Below are positions 30,077 through 36,983 of a stretch of 54,433 bases of DNA, in pieces. This DNA comes from Paractinoplanes deccanensis. Lineage in GTDB: Bacteria > Actinomycetota > Actinomycetes > Mycobacteriales > Micromonosporaceae. Both the position numbers and the translations under genes were made by a program. A model generated the notes under the pieces. That model had not been told where the DNA came from and made no database searches. It saw nothing but the letters and a program-made list of their open reading frames with translations. The DNA lies in assembly GCF_016862115.1 (NCBI RefSeq), contig NZ_BOMI01000158.1, forward strand, positions 1 to 54,433. The letters are read 5' to 3'. Numbering within the stretch: the first letter of the stretch is position 1; each line of letters opens with the position of its first letter.

Positions 30077-30787
30077 CTAGGCTCCGGCTGCTGCCAGTCG
30101 CTCGGCCCTGAGACGCTCGGTCCAGGTGTCGTCGACCAGGGCAAGACTATCCGCGCCGATCGCCCAACGCAGTAGCAGATCGGCTATCGCTGGGTTGCGG
30201 GCGAGCGCGGGGCCGTGTGAGTAGGTGCCCAGAATCTTCCCTGCCCAGGCTCCCTCGGTTTGGCCGTCATTGCCAATGCCGGCGGTCACCCGGGCGAGCG
30301 GATTGGCGCCCGGGCCCAGGTGGGTGCGGCCGCCGTGATTTTCGAAACCACTCAGTGGGGGCAGTCCCAGCCGGGGGTCGATGTCGCCGCGGAGCTCGCC
30401 GACCGCCCGCGTCTCGCCCCGGTCGGAGTGCAGGTCGAGCAGCCCCAGACCCGGGCATTTGGCGCCCTTGGCGAAGAAGGAGTGACCGAACAGCTGATAA
30501 CCGGCACAGATCGCCAGGACCGACGCGCCCTGGTTGACCGCCCGGTGCAGGCCGCCGTCGTTGATCAGCCGCTGGGCCGCGAGGGCCTGCGGGCCGTCCT
30601 CGCCGCCGCCGATCAGGTAGATGTCGGCGGTCGACGGCATCGGCTGGTCGGAGCGGACCGAGTAGGTCTCGACCGGGATGCCGCGCAGGGCCGCCCGGCG
30701 GGCCAGGATCAGCAGGTTGCCCCGGTCGCCGTAGGTGGAGAGCAGGTCCGGATAGATCCAGACGATGCGCAGGGCCTCGGTACTCAC
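30077..30787 (-). CDS. gatD: Lipid II isoglutaminyl synthase, glutamine amidotransferase subunit
   Basis: 236 residues from GTG 30787. It is a CobB/CobQ-like type 1 glutamine amidotransferase: nucleophile C94 in LAICAGYQLFG and catalytic His191 in LGTYSHGPALARNP. GatD supplies ammonia to MurT, which amidates the D-Glu of the lipid II stem peptide to D-isoglutamine. It is the second gene of a murT-gatD operon, 30 bp after murT. Confidence 0.94.
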   Translation of the reverse strand: MSTEALRIVWIYPDLLSTYGDRGNLLILARRAALRGIPVETYSVRSDQPMPSTADIYLIGGGEDGPQALAAQRLINDGGLHRAVNQGASVLAICAGYQLFGHSFFAKGAKCPGLGLLDLHSDRGETRAVGELRGDIDPRLGLPPLSGFENHGGRTHLGPGANPLARVTAGIGNDGQTEGAWAGKILGTYSHGPALARNPAIADLLLRWAIGADSLALVDDTWTERLRAERLAAAGA

Positions 30788-30817
30788 GATTTGTCCTTCT
30801 GCTTTCCGCCGCGGGGA

Positions 30818-32053
30818 TCAATTGACACGGTCAAGCTCCGCTCGGATGTCCTGGAACGCGGTGTAGTTGGCGATCACCTCGAGGCGGCCGGGCGGAACCG
30901 TCCGGAGCGCCTCGTCAAAGGTGGAAACGTGTTGGAACGGGATTCCGTTCACTTCGAGGCGCACGGCGAGGTCGTACGCCCGCTCGCCGGTGATCAGCAC
31001 CGGCCGGCCGTACAGCGGGGCGAAGTCGACGTCGTACAGCCAGGAGGTGTCGAAGCCGTCGGGGTCGCGCGCGTTGATGGACAGCAGTGTGGGCGCCTGC
31101 TCGGCCATGTCGAAGGCCTCCAGCCAGCTGGCCGGGTTCTTCGCCAGCAGCAGCCGGATGTTGCGGCCGTCGCGGTCGACCTGCGCGTAGCGGCCGGCGA
31201 TCGAGGTCACCGTGGAGAGGCGGGGGAGGGCCTCGATCGGGCGTACGCCGAACTCGGCGGCCACGGCCAGCGCGGTCGCCGCGTTGCCCAGGTTGACCGT
31301 GCCCGGCAGCTGGAGCTTGACCAGGTGCCAGTCGCCGCGCGGGTCGATGACGCCCTCGTCCTCGACGCGCCACTGCGGGATGGGCCGGCGCAGCGGGCAG
31401 CCGGTGCACCACCAGTCGCCGTTCGCGCGCTCGATCGGGTCGCCGCTCTCGGGGCACACCCACGAGTCGTCCTGCCAGCGCTGACCGGCGCTGAACCAGG
31501 TGACCTTCTGCGACCCGTACGCGGCCCAGACCACCATCGGGTCGTCGGCGTTGGCGACCACGTTCACATCCGGGTGGCCGGCGAGGGCGGTGCGCCAGAG
31601 CTGCGCCATCATCGCCACCTCCTTGGCCCGGTCGAGCTGGTCCCGGGAGAGGTTGAGCAGGGCCACTACTCTCGGCCGGGTCTCGTCGATGACCCGGGGG
31701 AGATAGTGCTCGTCCACCTCCAGCACAGCGAACGGCGTCTGGCCGGCCTTGGCCAGCGCCGACGTGTGCCCGGTGGGCATGTTGGCGCCGAAGGAGTTGG
31801 TGGCGACCGGCCCGAGCACACCGAGCGCGGCGGCCGCGAGCCGGGTCGTGGTGGTCTTGCCGTTGGTGCCGGACACGAGCGCGATCGCGCGTCCGGTAGC
31901 CAAGTGGCTCAGCAGCTCGGGGTCGATCTTGAGGCCGATCCAGCCTCCGATGACCGAGCCGTCGCCGCGTCCCGCGGCCCTGGAGAGCGCCGCCGCGGTC
32001 TTCGACACGGAGGTCGCGACCTTGGCACGCAGGGGCATCTTCCCGTCCGTCAC
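30818..32053 (-). CDS. murT: Lipid II isoglutaminyl synthase, Mur-ligase subunit MurT
   Basis: 411 residues; GTG 32053 or ATG 32038 could start it. The ATP loop is LVSGTNGKTTTTRL (60-72), the central Mur ligase motifs include ALLNLSRDQLDR, and the C-terminal DUF1727 domain is present. The zinc-ribbon insertion reads C200-P-E-S203 ... C216-T-G-C219: the second Cys of the first knuckle, present as CxxC in characterised MurT, appears replaced by Ser. It makes ATP-dependent amidation of lipid II together with GatD and so links functionally to the dcw genes downstream. Confidence 0.94.
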   Translation of the reverse strand: MTDGKMPLRAKVATSVSKTAAALSRAAGRGDGSVIGGWIGLKIDPELLSHLATGRAIALVSGTNGKTTTTRLAAAALGVLGPVATNSFGANMPTGHTSALAKAGQTPFAVLEVDEHYLPRVIDETRPRVVALLNLSRDQLDRAKEVAMMAQLWRTALAGHPDVNVVANADDPMVVWAAYGSQKVTWFSAGQRWQDDSWVCPESGDPIERANGDWWCTGCPLRRPIPQWRVEDEGVIDPRGDWHLVKLQLPGTVNLGNAATALAVAAEFGVRPIEALPRLSTVTSIAGRYAQVDRDGRNIRLLLAKNPASWLEAFDMAEQAPTLLSINARDPDGFDTSWLYDVDFAPLYGRPVLITGERAYDLAVRLEVNGIPFQHVSTFDEALRTVPPGRLEVIANYTAFQDIRAELDRVN

Positions 32054-32424
32054 GGCGACGAGGGTACCGGAACGGCACGTTACGTCGAGTTGTCGCCGGG
32101 GCCCGTCCGTCCAAGATCCGATTCCGCCGTTCGGCCGACCCGGTTTTGGCCGGTGGGGACGTGTACGACGGCGGAAGAGTGAATATTCGGCGGGGATGAC
32201 CGGCAGGTTGCCAACGAATTATGTGTTCTGATTCACCCGTAACCTTCGACGATCCGTATTTGGATCACCACGAGCCGTCATGGCAAAAGTTACGCGCCGG
32301 TCACAAATCGGACAGGCATTCATGTGCCAACTACTGTGCGTCATGGGATCGCTCCCGACGCCGCAGCGAAATCTCAGGTACCAAGGTCTGGCCGACAGCA
32401 ACCCGCTGGAAGCTTGCGACGAAC
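32054..32424. other. Intergenic region upstream of the riboswitch
   Basis: This is the divergent region between murT (minus) and the NlpC/P60 gene (plus). It must hold the promoters of both. I see no credible gene and no clear -35/-10 pair. Confidence 0.5.
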
Positions 32425-32645
32425 GGTTCACGCCGAGCCCTGCCCCGGGCCGCCCGTCGCGACCACGAGCACCACGTACGACCACAAAGGCATACGGGGG
32501 CAGGGACGGGGGACCCACTAGCGGTCCGCTCCGCGCCACCCGCTCCGGTGGCGGCACACGGAGAGACCTTGGGGTGAAGCCGCCTCCCCGCGGCCGGGCA
32601 ACCTTCCCGCCCGAACCCGACAGCTAACCTCGCAGGCGTGCCGGA
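32425..32645 (+). ncRNA. c-di-AMP riboswitch (ydaO-yuaA type)
   Basis: The closing stem P1 pairs CACGCC (32429-32434) with GGCGTG (32635-32640). CCCTGCCCC (32438-32446) pairs with GGGGCAGGG (32497-32505). The conserved single-stranded blocks are present in order: GGGGGACCCA (32508-32517), GGGGTGAA (32571-32578) and CCCGACAGCTAACCTCGCAGG (32615-32635 region), the last being the family hallmark. The ribosome site GGAGGG (32643-32648) follows P1 directly. Known members of the family bind c-di-AMP and switch off cell-wall hydrolase genes in actinobacteria. Confidence 0.93.
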
Positions 32646-32659
32646 GGGATTTCTCTACC

Positions 32660-33481
32660 GTGCACGAACACAGTTCGAGCCGGGGCCGCCGCATGGCGTC
32701 CGGCGCCGGCAAGCTCGCACTGTCTCTGGGTCTCTGCCTCTGTGCCGGTCAGCTGGCTACCATGCCGGCCGCGCACGCCGCCCCCGCTCCCGCGGTGGCG
32801 CAGGTGACCACCGCCAAGGCCGCGGCGAAGATCAAGCCTTCGGTCCGCACCAGCATCAGCACGCGGACGCTGGCCTGGGGTGCCAAGGTCAAGGTGACGG
32901 CGAAGTACATCAACCCCACCAACGGCAAGGCCATCACCACCGGTACGGTCCGCCTCCAGGCGCTCCGCAACGGCAAGTGGCAGAACTGGGCCGCCGGCAA
33001 GGTGAACAAGAACGGCGCCGTGGCCCTCTACGCCGCCCCCAAGGTGAGCGGCTCGCTCCGCATGGTCTACACCGGCACCTCGGCGTACGCCCCGCAGGTC
33101 GGCGGCCGCCTCTCGGTGAAGGTCGTCGCCAGCGGCGCCAAGGTCCTCGCCGAGGCGCAGAGCCACACCGGCGCGCTGTACCTCTTCGGCGCCTCGGGTC
33201 CGAGCCGCTTCGACTGCTCGGGCTTCACCAAGTACGTGTACAAGAAGGCCGCCGGCAAGAACCTGGCCCACAAGGCCAACACCCAGCAGAAGGCCGGCCG
33301 GTCCGTCTCGAAGAGCGCGAAGAAGGCAGGTGACCTGATCATCTTCCGCAACGGCTCGTACGGCTACCACGCGGCCATCTACGCCGGCAACGGCTACATG
33401 TACGACTCGCCGCACACCGGCGCCCGCGTGTCGAAGCGCAAGATGTTCAGCACCAACTACGTGGTCCGCCGCCTCGTCTGA
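32660..33481 (+). CDS. Secreted NlpC/P60 peptidoglycan endopeptidase
   Basis: 273 residues from GTG 32660, with GGAGGG 11 bp upstream. A signal peptide (RRMASGAGKLALSLGLCLCAGQLATMPAAHA) ends near residue 40. A beta-rich domain (~55-155, RTLAWGAKVKVTAKYINPTNGKAITTGTVRL) probably aids wall binding. The C-terminal NlpC/P60 domain has catalytic Cys186 in RFDCSGFTKYVY and His237 in GYHAAIYAG. It would cleave stem-peptide bonds in the wall. The upstream c-di-AMP riboswitch indicates repression when c-di-AMP is high. Confidence 0.94.
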   Translation: MHEHSSSRGRRMASGAGKLALSLGLCLCAGQLATMPAAHAAPAPAVAQVTTAKAAAKIKPSVRTSISTRTLAWGAKVKVTAKYINPTNGKAITTGTVRLQALRNGKWQNWAAGKVNKNGAVALYAAPKVSGSLRMVYTGTSAYAPQVGGRLSVKVVASGAKVLAEAQSHTGALYLFGASGPSRFDCSGFTKYVYKKAAGKNLAHKANTQQKAGRSVSKSAKKAGDLIIFRNGSYGYHAAIYAGNGYMYDSPHTGARVSKRKMFSTNYVVRRLV

Positions 33482-33506
33482 CGGCTTACTGCGACAGGTA
33501 CTCAGT

Positions 33507-33533
33507 GGGGCGCGACCGGTTCGGTCGCGTCCC
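33507..33533 (+). terminator. Terminator of the NlpC/P60 gene
   Basis: The stem at 33507-33518 pairs with 33522-33533 (core CGCGACCG/CGGTCGCG) with a 3-nt loop, followed by a pyrimidine-rich TCTGTCGTTTCTTTC. It lies 25 bp after the stop codon. Confidence 0.8.
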
Positions 33534-33626
33534 TCTGTCGTTTCTTTCGCTTGGAACGCTTGATGCCGCGCCTGCTGGCGCCGGTTTGCCGCTTTCGGCC
33601 CTGCTCCTGCGCTGCCGGCCCACTCT

Positions 33627-33762
33627 TGCGTTCGGTTCGCTGATGCGTTCGGTTCGCTGATGCGTTCGGTTCGCTGATGCGTTCGGTTCGCGCTTGCTTT
33701 GGGTCCGCGCTTGCCCTCGGTCCGCGCTTGCCCTCGGTCCGCGCTTGCCTTCGGCCTGCCGG
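33627..33762. repeat. Eight-copy 17-bp minisatellite
   Basis: Eight exact-length 17-bp units lie end to end. Units 1-3 are TGCGTTCGGTTCGCTGA, unit 4 ends CGCT instead, unit 5 is transitional, units 6-7 are TGCCCTCGGTCCGCGCT, and unit 8 is degenerate. The unit breaks the reading frame, so this is noncoding. The two sub-families meet in the middle, as expected of stepwise slippage or unequal exchange. Confidence 0.92.
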
Positions 33763-33985
33763 CGTCTTTGGCCGAGTGGTCAAGCCGTGCGGGATCTGCT
33801 GCGGGTCCGGAGGCTCCCCCCTCCGGGCCCCGCGCTGTGCACCTCCTCAGTGAAGCTCGCGCACCTGAGGCTTCGCCGTGCACAACCTGTGGGGTAGATA
33901 GGCCGGCCGCCGCCCGTCGTGAGGATCCGCCTTCGGCGGAAGGCGAACCATGACAGTGCACGCGTTCCGCGTTGCGGCCGCCGTT

Positions 33986-34688
33986 GGCGAGCGAACTTTG
34001 TTTCCAAGACTTAGCCGCCAACCGCGCCACCTGATGCCTCCGTCAGCGAACGAACGCTCGCTTCCAGAGCCCGGCCTCGCCACCCGATGCGCTCTTCAGC
34101 GAACGAGCGTTCGCTTCCGCACCCAGCCCTTACTGCAACGCTGGCGTGCGCATGGCGAGCGAGCGTTCGTTCGCGGCCTGCGGACGGCTTTGAGGGCGGT
34201 GCGCGTGTCGGCGAACGAGCGTTCGCTTGCGCAGCCGCGCCTGCCTTGACAGCGACGCGCACGCCGTCGAGCGAGCGTTCGCTTGCGGAGCCGCCTGCAT
34301 TGACAGTGACGCGCACGCCGTCGAGCGAGCGTTCGCTGGCGGATCCATGCTGCCGCTCTGGCGGCGGTGCGCGTGTCGGCGAACGAGCGTTCGCTTGCGG
34401 AGCCGGGCCTGCCTTGAAAGTGACGCGCACGTCAGTGAAACGAGCGTTCGCTTCGGGACCCGGGCGCCCCGCTTTGAGCGGGGATGCGCGTGCCAGTGAA
34501 CGAACGCTCGCTTGCCAAACCTGCGCTCGCTTCCAAGGCGACCCGTATGCAGGCGAGCGAACGTTCGCTTGCAGACCTGGAGCCTGCTTTCTCGGCGGCG
34601 CGCACGCTGACGAACGAACGTTCGTTTGCGGGCCGTGGCTTGTCCGCCGCAATAAAGACGCGCGGTGCACGGCGAGCGAGCGTTCGTT
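33986..34688. repeat. Array of ~13 LexA-box-like palindromes with ~56-bp period
   Basis: 18-bp elements start at 33986, 34045, 34098, 34154, 34210, 34266, 34320, 34378, 34434, 34495, 34552, 34609 and 34671. The ideal form, GCGAACGAGCGTTCGC, is present in full at 34098, 34210 and 34378; others differ by one to three bases. The core CGAAC-GAGC-GTTCG, or the GAAC-centred variant, fits the LexA pattern. The 35-44-bp intervals are related to each other but far less conserved (for example TTGCGGAGCCG...GACGCGCACG). Frames reading NERSL or SERSF through it are artefacts of the repeat. Confidence 0.88.
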
Positions 34689-35072
34689 TTGGCGCGCGGA
34701 GCGCCATGGGCGCGCGCCGCACGCTTTCGTGAGGCGTCCGAGGGGCGCTGGCGGTGCGTCGGGGGTCAGGGCTTCGGTGGGACTGTGCCTTTCTCTCCGT
34801 GAGAGAGGGCGGCGGCGGGGATGAGTGAACTGGAGTCGGTATTGACAGGGCGTGGTGTTCGCGATCCTCCACTTTCCTCCCCGGAGGGGGTTGACAACGC
34901 GACCGGGTGCGAAGTTTGGGCGTGTTTGTCGGGGTTCTTGACGGGGGTGCGCGGAGGATGTCGGAAACCGGACGGGGTTGATCATGCGGGGGCCCTCCAC
35001 TCTGCGTGCATGCCTTTGAGCTGGGGTTTCTTGTGCGAACAAGCTTCGCGAGCGCGCTCATTCGGCTTGCGG

Positions 35073-35108
35073 GTGGAGGGAAGTGGAGTAGAGTGGAGCG
35101 CAGTGGCA
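35073..35108 (+). promoter_or_regulatory. MraZ operator (four direct repeats)
   Basis: GTGGAG at 35073-35078, 35083-35088 and 35093-35098, plus GTGGCA at 35103-35108, are spaced exactly 10 bp apart. This matches MraZ-binding repeats found before mraZ in many bacteria. MraZ should bind here and autoregulate the dcw operon. Several TTGACA/TTGACG hexamers lie nearby (34842, 34891, 35152), but I cannot assign the promoter. Confidence 0.85.
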
Positions 35109-35195
35109 GGGCCGAAAGAGAGCTGACTCGGAGGAGCCTGCCGGCCCGAGTTGACAGGCGGACCGCGAACCGCCAGGGGCAGGGGGTTGGGGCCG

Positions 35196-35627
35196 ATGTT
35201 CCTCGGCACACACACCCCGCGCCTCGACGACAAGGGGCGGCTGATCCTTCCGGCGAAGTTCCGCGACGAGCTGGCGGGAGGTGTCGTGATCACCAAGGGG
35301 CAGGAGCGCTGTCTTTACGTGTTCCCGATGCCGGAGTTCCAGCGCATCGCGGGTCAGCTTCGGGAGGCTCCGGTCACGAACAAGGCCGCCCGGGCATACA
35401 GCCGGGTGTTCTTCGCCAGCGCGCACGACGAGGTTCCCGACAAGCAGGGGCGGGTCACGATCCCGGCCCACTTGCGGGAGTACGCGGCACTCGACCGCGA
35501 GCTCGTGGTGATCGGGGCGAGCACCCGGGTGGAGATCTGGGACAAGCAGGCGTGGGACGACTACCTCGCGGCGAGCGAAGACGAGTTCGCCGACATCGAG
35601 GAGGGGGTGCTGCCCGTCGGACTGTGA
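35196..35627 (+). CDS. mraZ: Transcriptional regulator MraZ
   Basis: 143 residues from ATG 35196 (MFLGTHTPRLDDKGRLILPAKFRDEL). Two AbrB-like swapped-hairpin halves each carry the D-K/KQ-GR-hydrophobic-P motif (DDKGRLILPAKFR and DKQGRVTIPAHLREYA). It forms a ring-shaped DNA-binding oligomer that represses its own operon through the four repeats at 35073-35108. First gene of the dcw cluster. Confidence 0.97.
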   Translation: MFLGTHTPRLDDKGRLILPAKFRDELAGGVVITKGQERCLYVFPMPEFQRIAGQLREAPVTNKAARAYSRVFFASAHDEVPDKQGRVTIPAHLREYAALDRELVVIGASTRVEIWDKQAWDDYLAASEDEFADIEEGVLPVGL

Positions 35628-35703
35628 GGCGTGGCATTCGGCCGGCCCTGCGGGGCCCGGGCGTCGCTGTCGCCGTACTGCGAGATCTCCAGCCGCTCCC
35701 GCA

Positions 35704-35729
35704 CCTGGCGCCTCTTCCCCGGCGCCAGG
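35704..35729 (+). other. Hairpin between mraZ and rsmH
   Basis: CCTGGCGCC (35704-35712) pairs with GGCGCCAGG (35721-35729) over an 8-nt TCTTCCCC loop. It lies in the 285-bp mraZ-rsmH gap, where no gene is apparent. It may attenuate or process the operon mRNA. Confidence 0.45.
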
Positions 35730-35912
35730 CGCGTGTCCGGCCCAGGGCGCGCCCGATGGCAACGGGCACGAGCGGATGGGGATCTGGCGGTACGGAAGGA
35801 CGTTCGGGCGGCTGCTCGGGCGCGGCGACATCGCTACGGCGTCGTCGATGGGGTTGGCACGGGGTCCGGTACGGGGCCGGTTGCACGTGGGCCAGGGACA
35901 GACGGGGTAGCG

Positions 35913-36983
35913 ATGGGGGTCGACATGGGGGAGCCGCGCGGTACGCATGTGCCGGTGCTGCTCGAGCGGTGCCTCGAGCTGCTCGCCCCGGCCCTCGAGT
36001 TGCCGGGCGCGGTGCACGTCGACTTCACGCTCGGGCTGGGCGGGCACGCTGAGGCCGTTCTCGAGCGATACCCGGACGTCGTCCTCATCGGACTCGACCG
36101 GGACACGGAGGCGCTCGCCCATTCGCGACACAGGCTGGCGCCGTACGCCGGCCGGGCGCATCTGGTGCACGCGGTCTACGACGAGTTGCCGCGGGTGCTC
36201 GACGAGCTCGGCATCCCGCGGATCCACAGCGGACTGTTCGACCTGGGTGTGTCCTCGTTGCAGCTCGACGAGGCCGACCGCGGCTTCGCGTACGCACAGG
36301 ACGCGCCGCTCGACATGCGCATGGACCAGACGACGGGCATCACGGCCGAGCAGGTCGTGAACGAGTACGAGCCCGGTGAGCTGGTGCGCATCCTGCGGAC
36401 GTACGGCGAGGAGAAGTTCGCCACACGCGTCGTCTCGTCGATCGTCCGTGAGCGGCAGAAGGGCCGGATCACGTCCACCGCCAGGCTCTCCGAGCTGGTC
36501 AAAGAGGCCATCCCGGCAGCAGCCCGGCGAACCGGTGGAAATCCTTCGAAAAGAACGTTTCAAGCGCTTCGCATCGAGGTAAATGGCGAACTCGCCACGC
36601 TCGAGTCCGCGGTTCCGGCCGCTCTGGACGCGTTGGCCCCGAAAGGGCGCCTTGTGGTGATGAGCTACCAATCTTTGGAGGACCGGATCGTCAAGCGCGC
36701 CCTCACCGCGAGGACGCGCAGCACCGGGCCGGTCGACCTGCCGGTCGAACTGCCCGGGACCGGGCCGACACTGCGGCTGCTGACAAAGGGGTCGGAGCCG
36801 CCCAGCGACGACGAGGTCGCGGCGAACCCGCGGGCAGCTTCGGTGAAGCTGCGCGCCGTGGAGCGCCTCGACAAGAACGACCAGGCGACTGGGGCCGCCC
36901 GCGAACGGCCCCGGTTGTCAACGCACGGGGGACGAGGGCGGTTACGCCCGGGGGAACGCGAAGAGGGGGAGGGGAAAGCATGA
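35913..36983 (+). CDS. rsmH: 16S rRNA (cytosine(1402)-N(4))-methyltransferase
   Basis: About 356 residues; ATG 35913, or ATG 35925 behind GGGGG. The SAM-binding region is HVPVLLERCLELL...VHVDFTLGLGGHAEAVLE, followed by LIGLDRDTEAL and GLFDLGVSSLQLDEADRGFAYAQDAPLDMRMD, the RsmH signature, and KRTFQALRIEVNGEL. It methylates C1402 in the ribosomal P site. The C-terminal 40 residues are a charged, probably disordered tail. Its TGA overlaps the next ATG by 4 bp. Confidence 0.96.
   Translation: MGVDMGEPRGTHVPVLLERCLELLAPALELPGAVHVDFTLGLGGHAEAVLERYPDVVLIGLDRDTEALAHSRHRLAPYAGRAHLVHAVYDELPRVLDELGIPRIHSGLFDLGVSSLQLDEADRGFAYAQDAPLDMRMDQTTGITAEQVVNEYEPGELVRILRTYGEEKFATRVVSSIVRERQKGRITSTARLSELVKEAIPAAARRTGGNPSKRTFQALRIEVNGELATLESAVPAALDALAPKGRLVVMSYQSLEDRIVKRALTARTRSTGPVDLPVELPGTGPTLRLLTKGSEPPSDDEVAANPRAASVKLRAVERLDKNDQATGAARERPRLSTHGGRGRLRPGEREEGEGKA

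Noticed and set aside
33986..34688. CRISPR array
   Set aside because: Repeat length (18 bp), palindromy and ~38-bp intervals look CRISPR-like, but the intervals are related to one another, the repeats vary, and no cas gene is nearby.
34011..35042. Long minus-strand reading frame with NERSL/SERSF repeats (and similar plus-strand frames)
   Set aside because: The repeats are translations of the palindrome array, appear in several frames and both strands, lack ribosome sites, and overlap the mraZ control region.
34821..35126. 101-codon plus-strand frame before mraZ
   Set aside because: It overlaps the MraZ operator repeats, has no family features and is Cys/Gly/Arg low-complexity.
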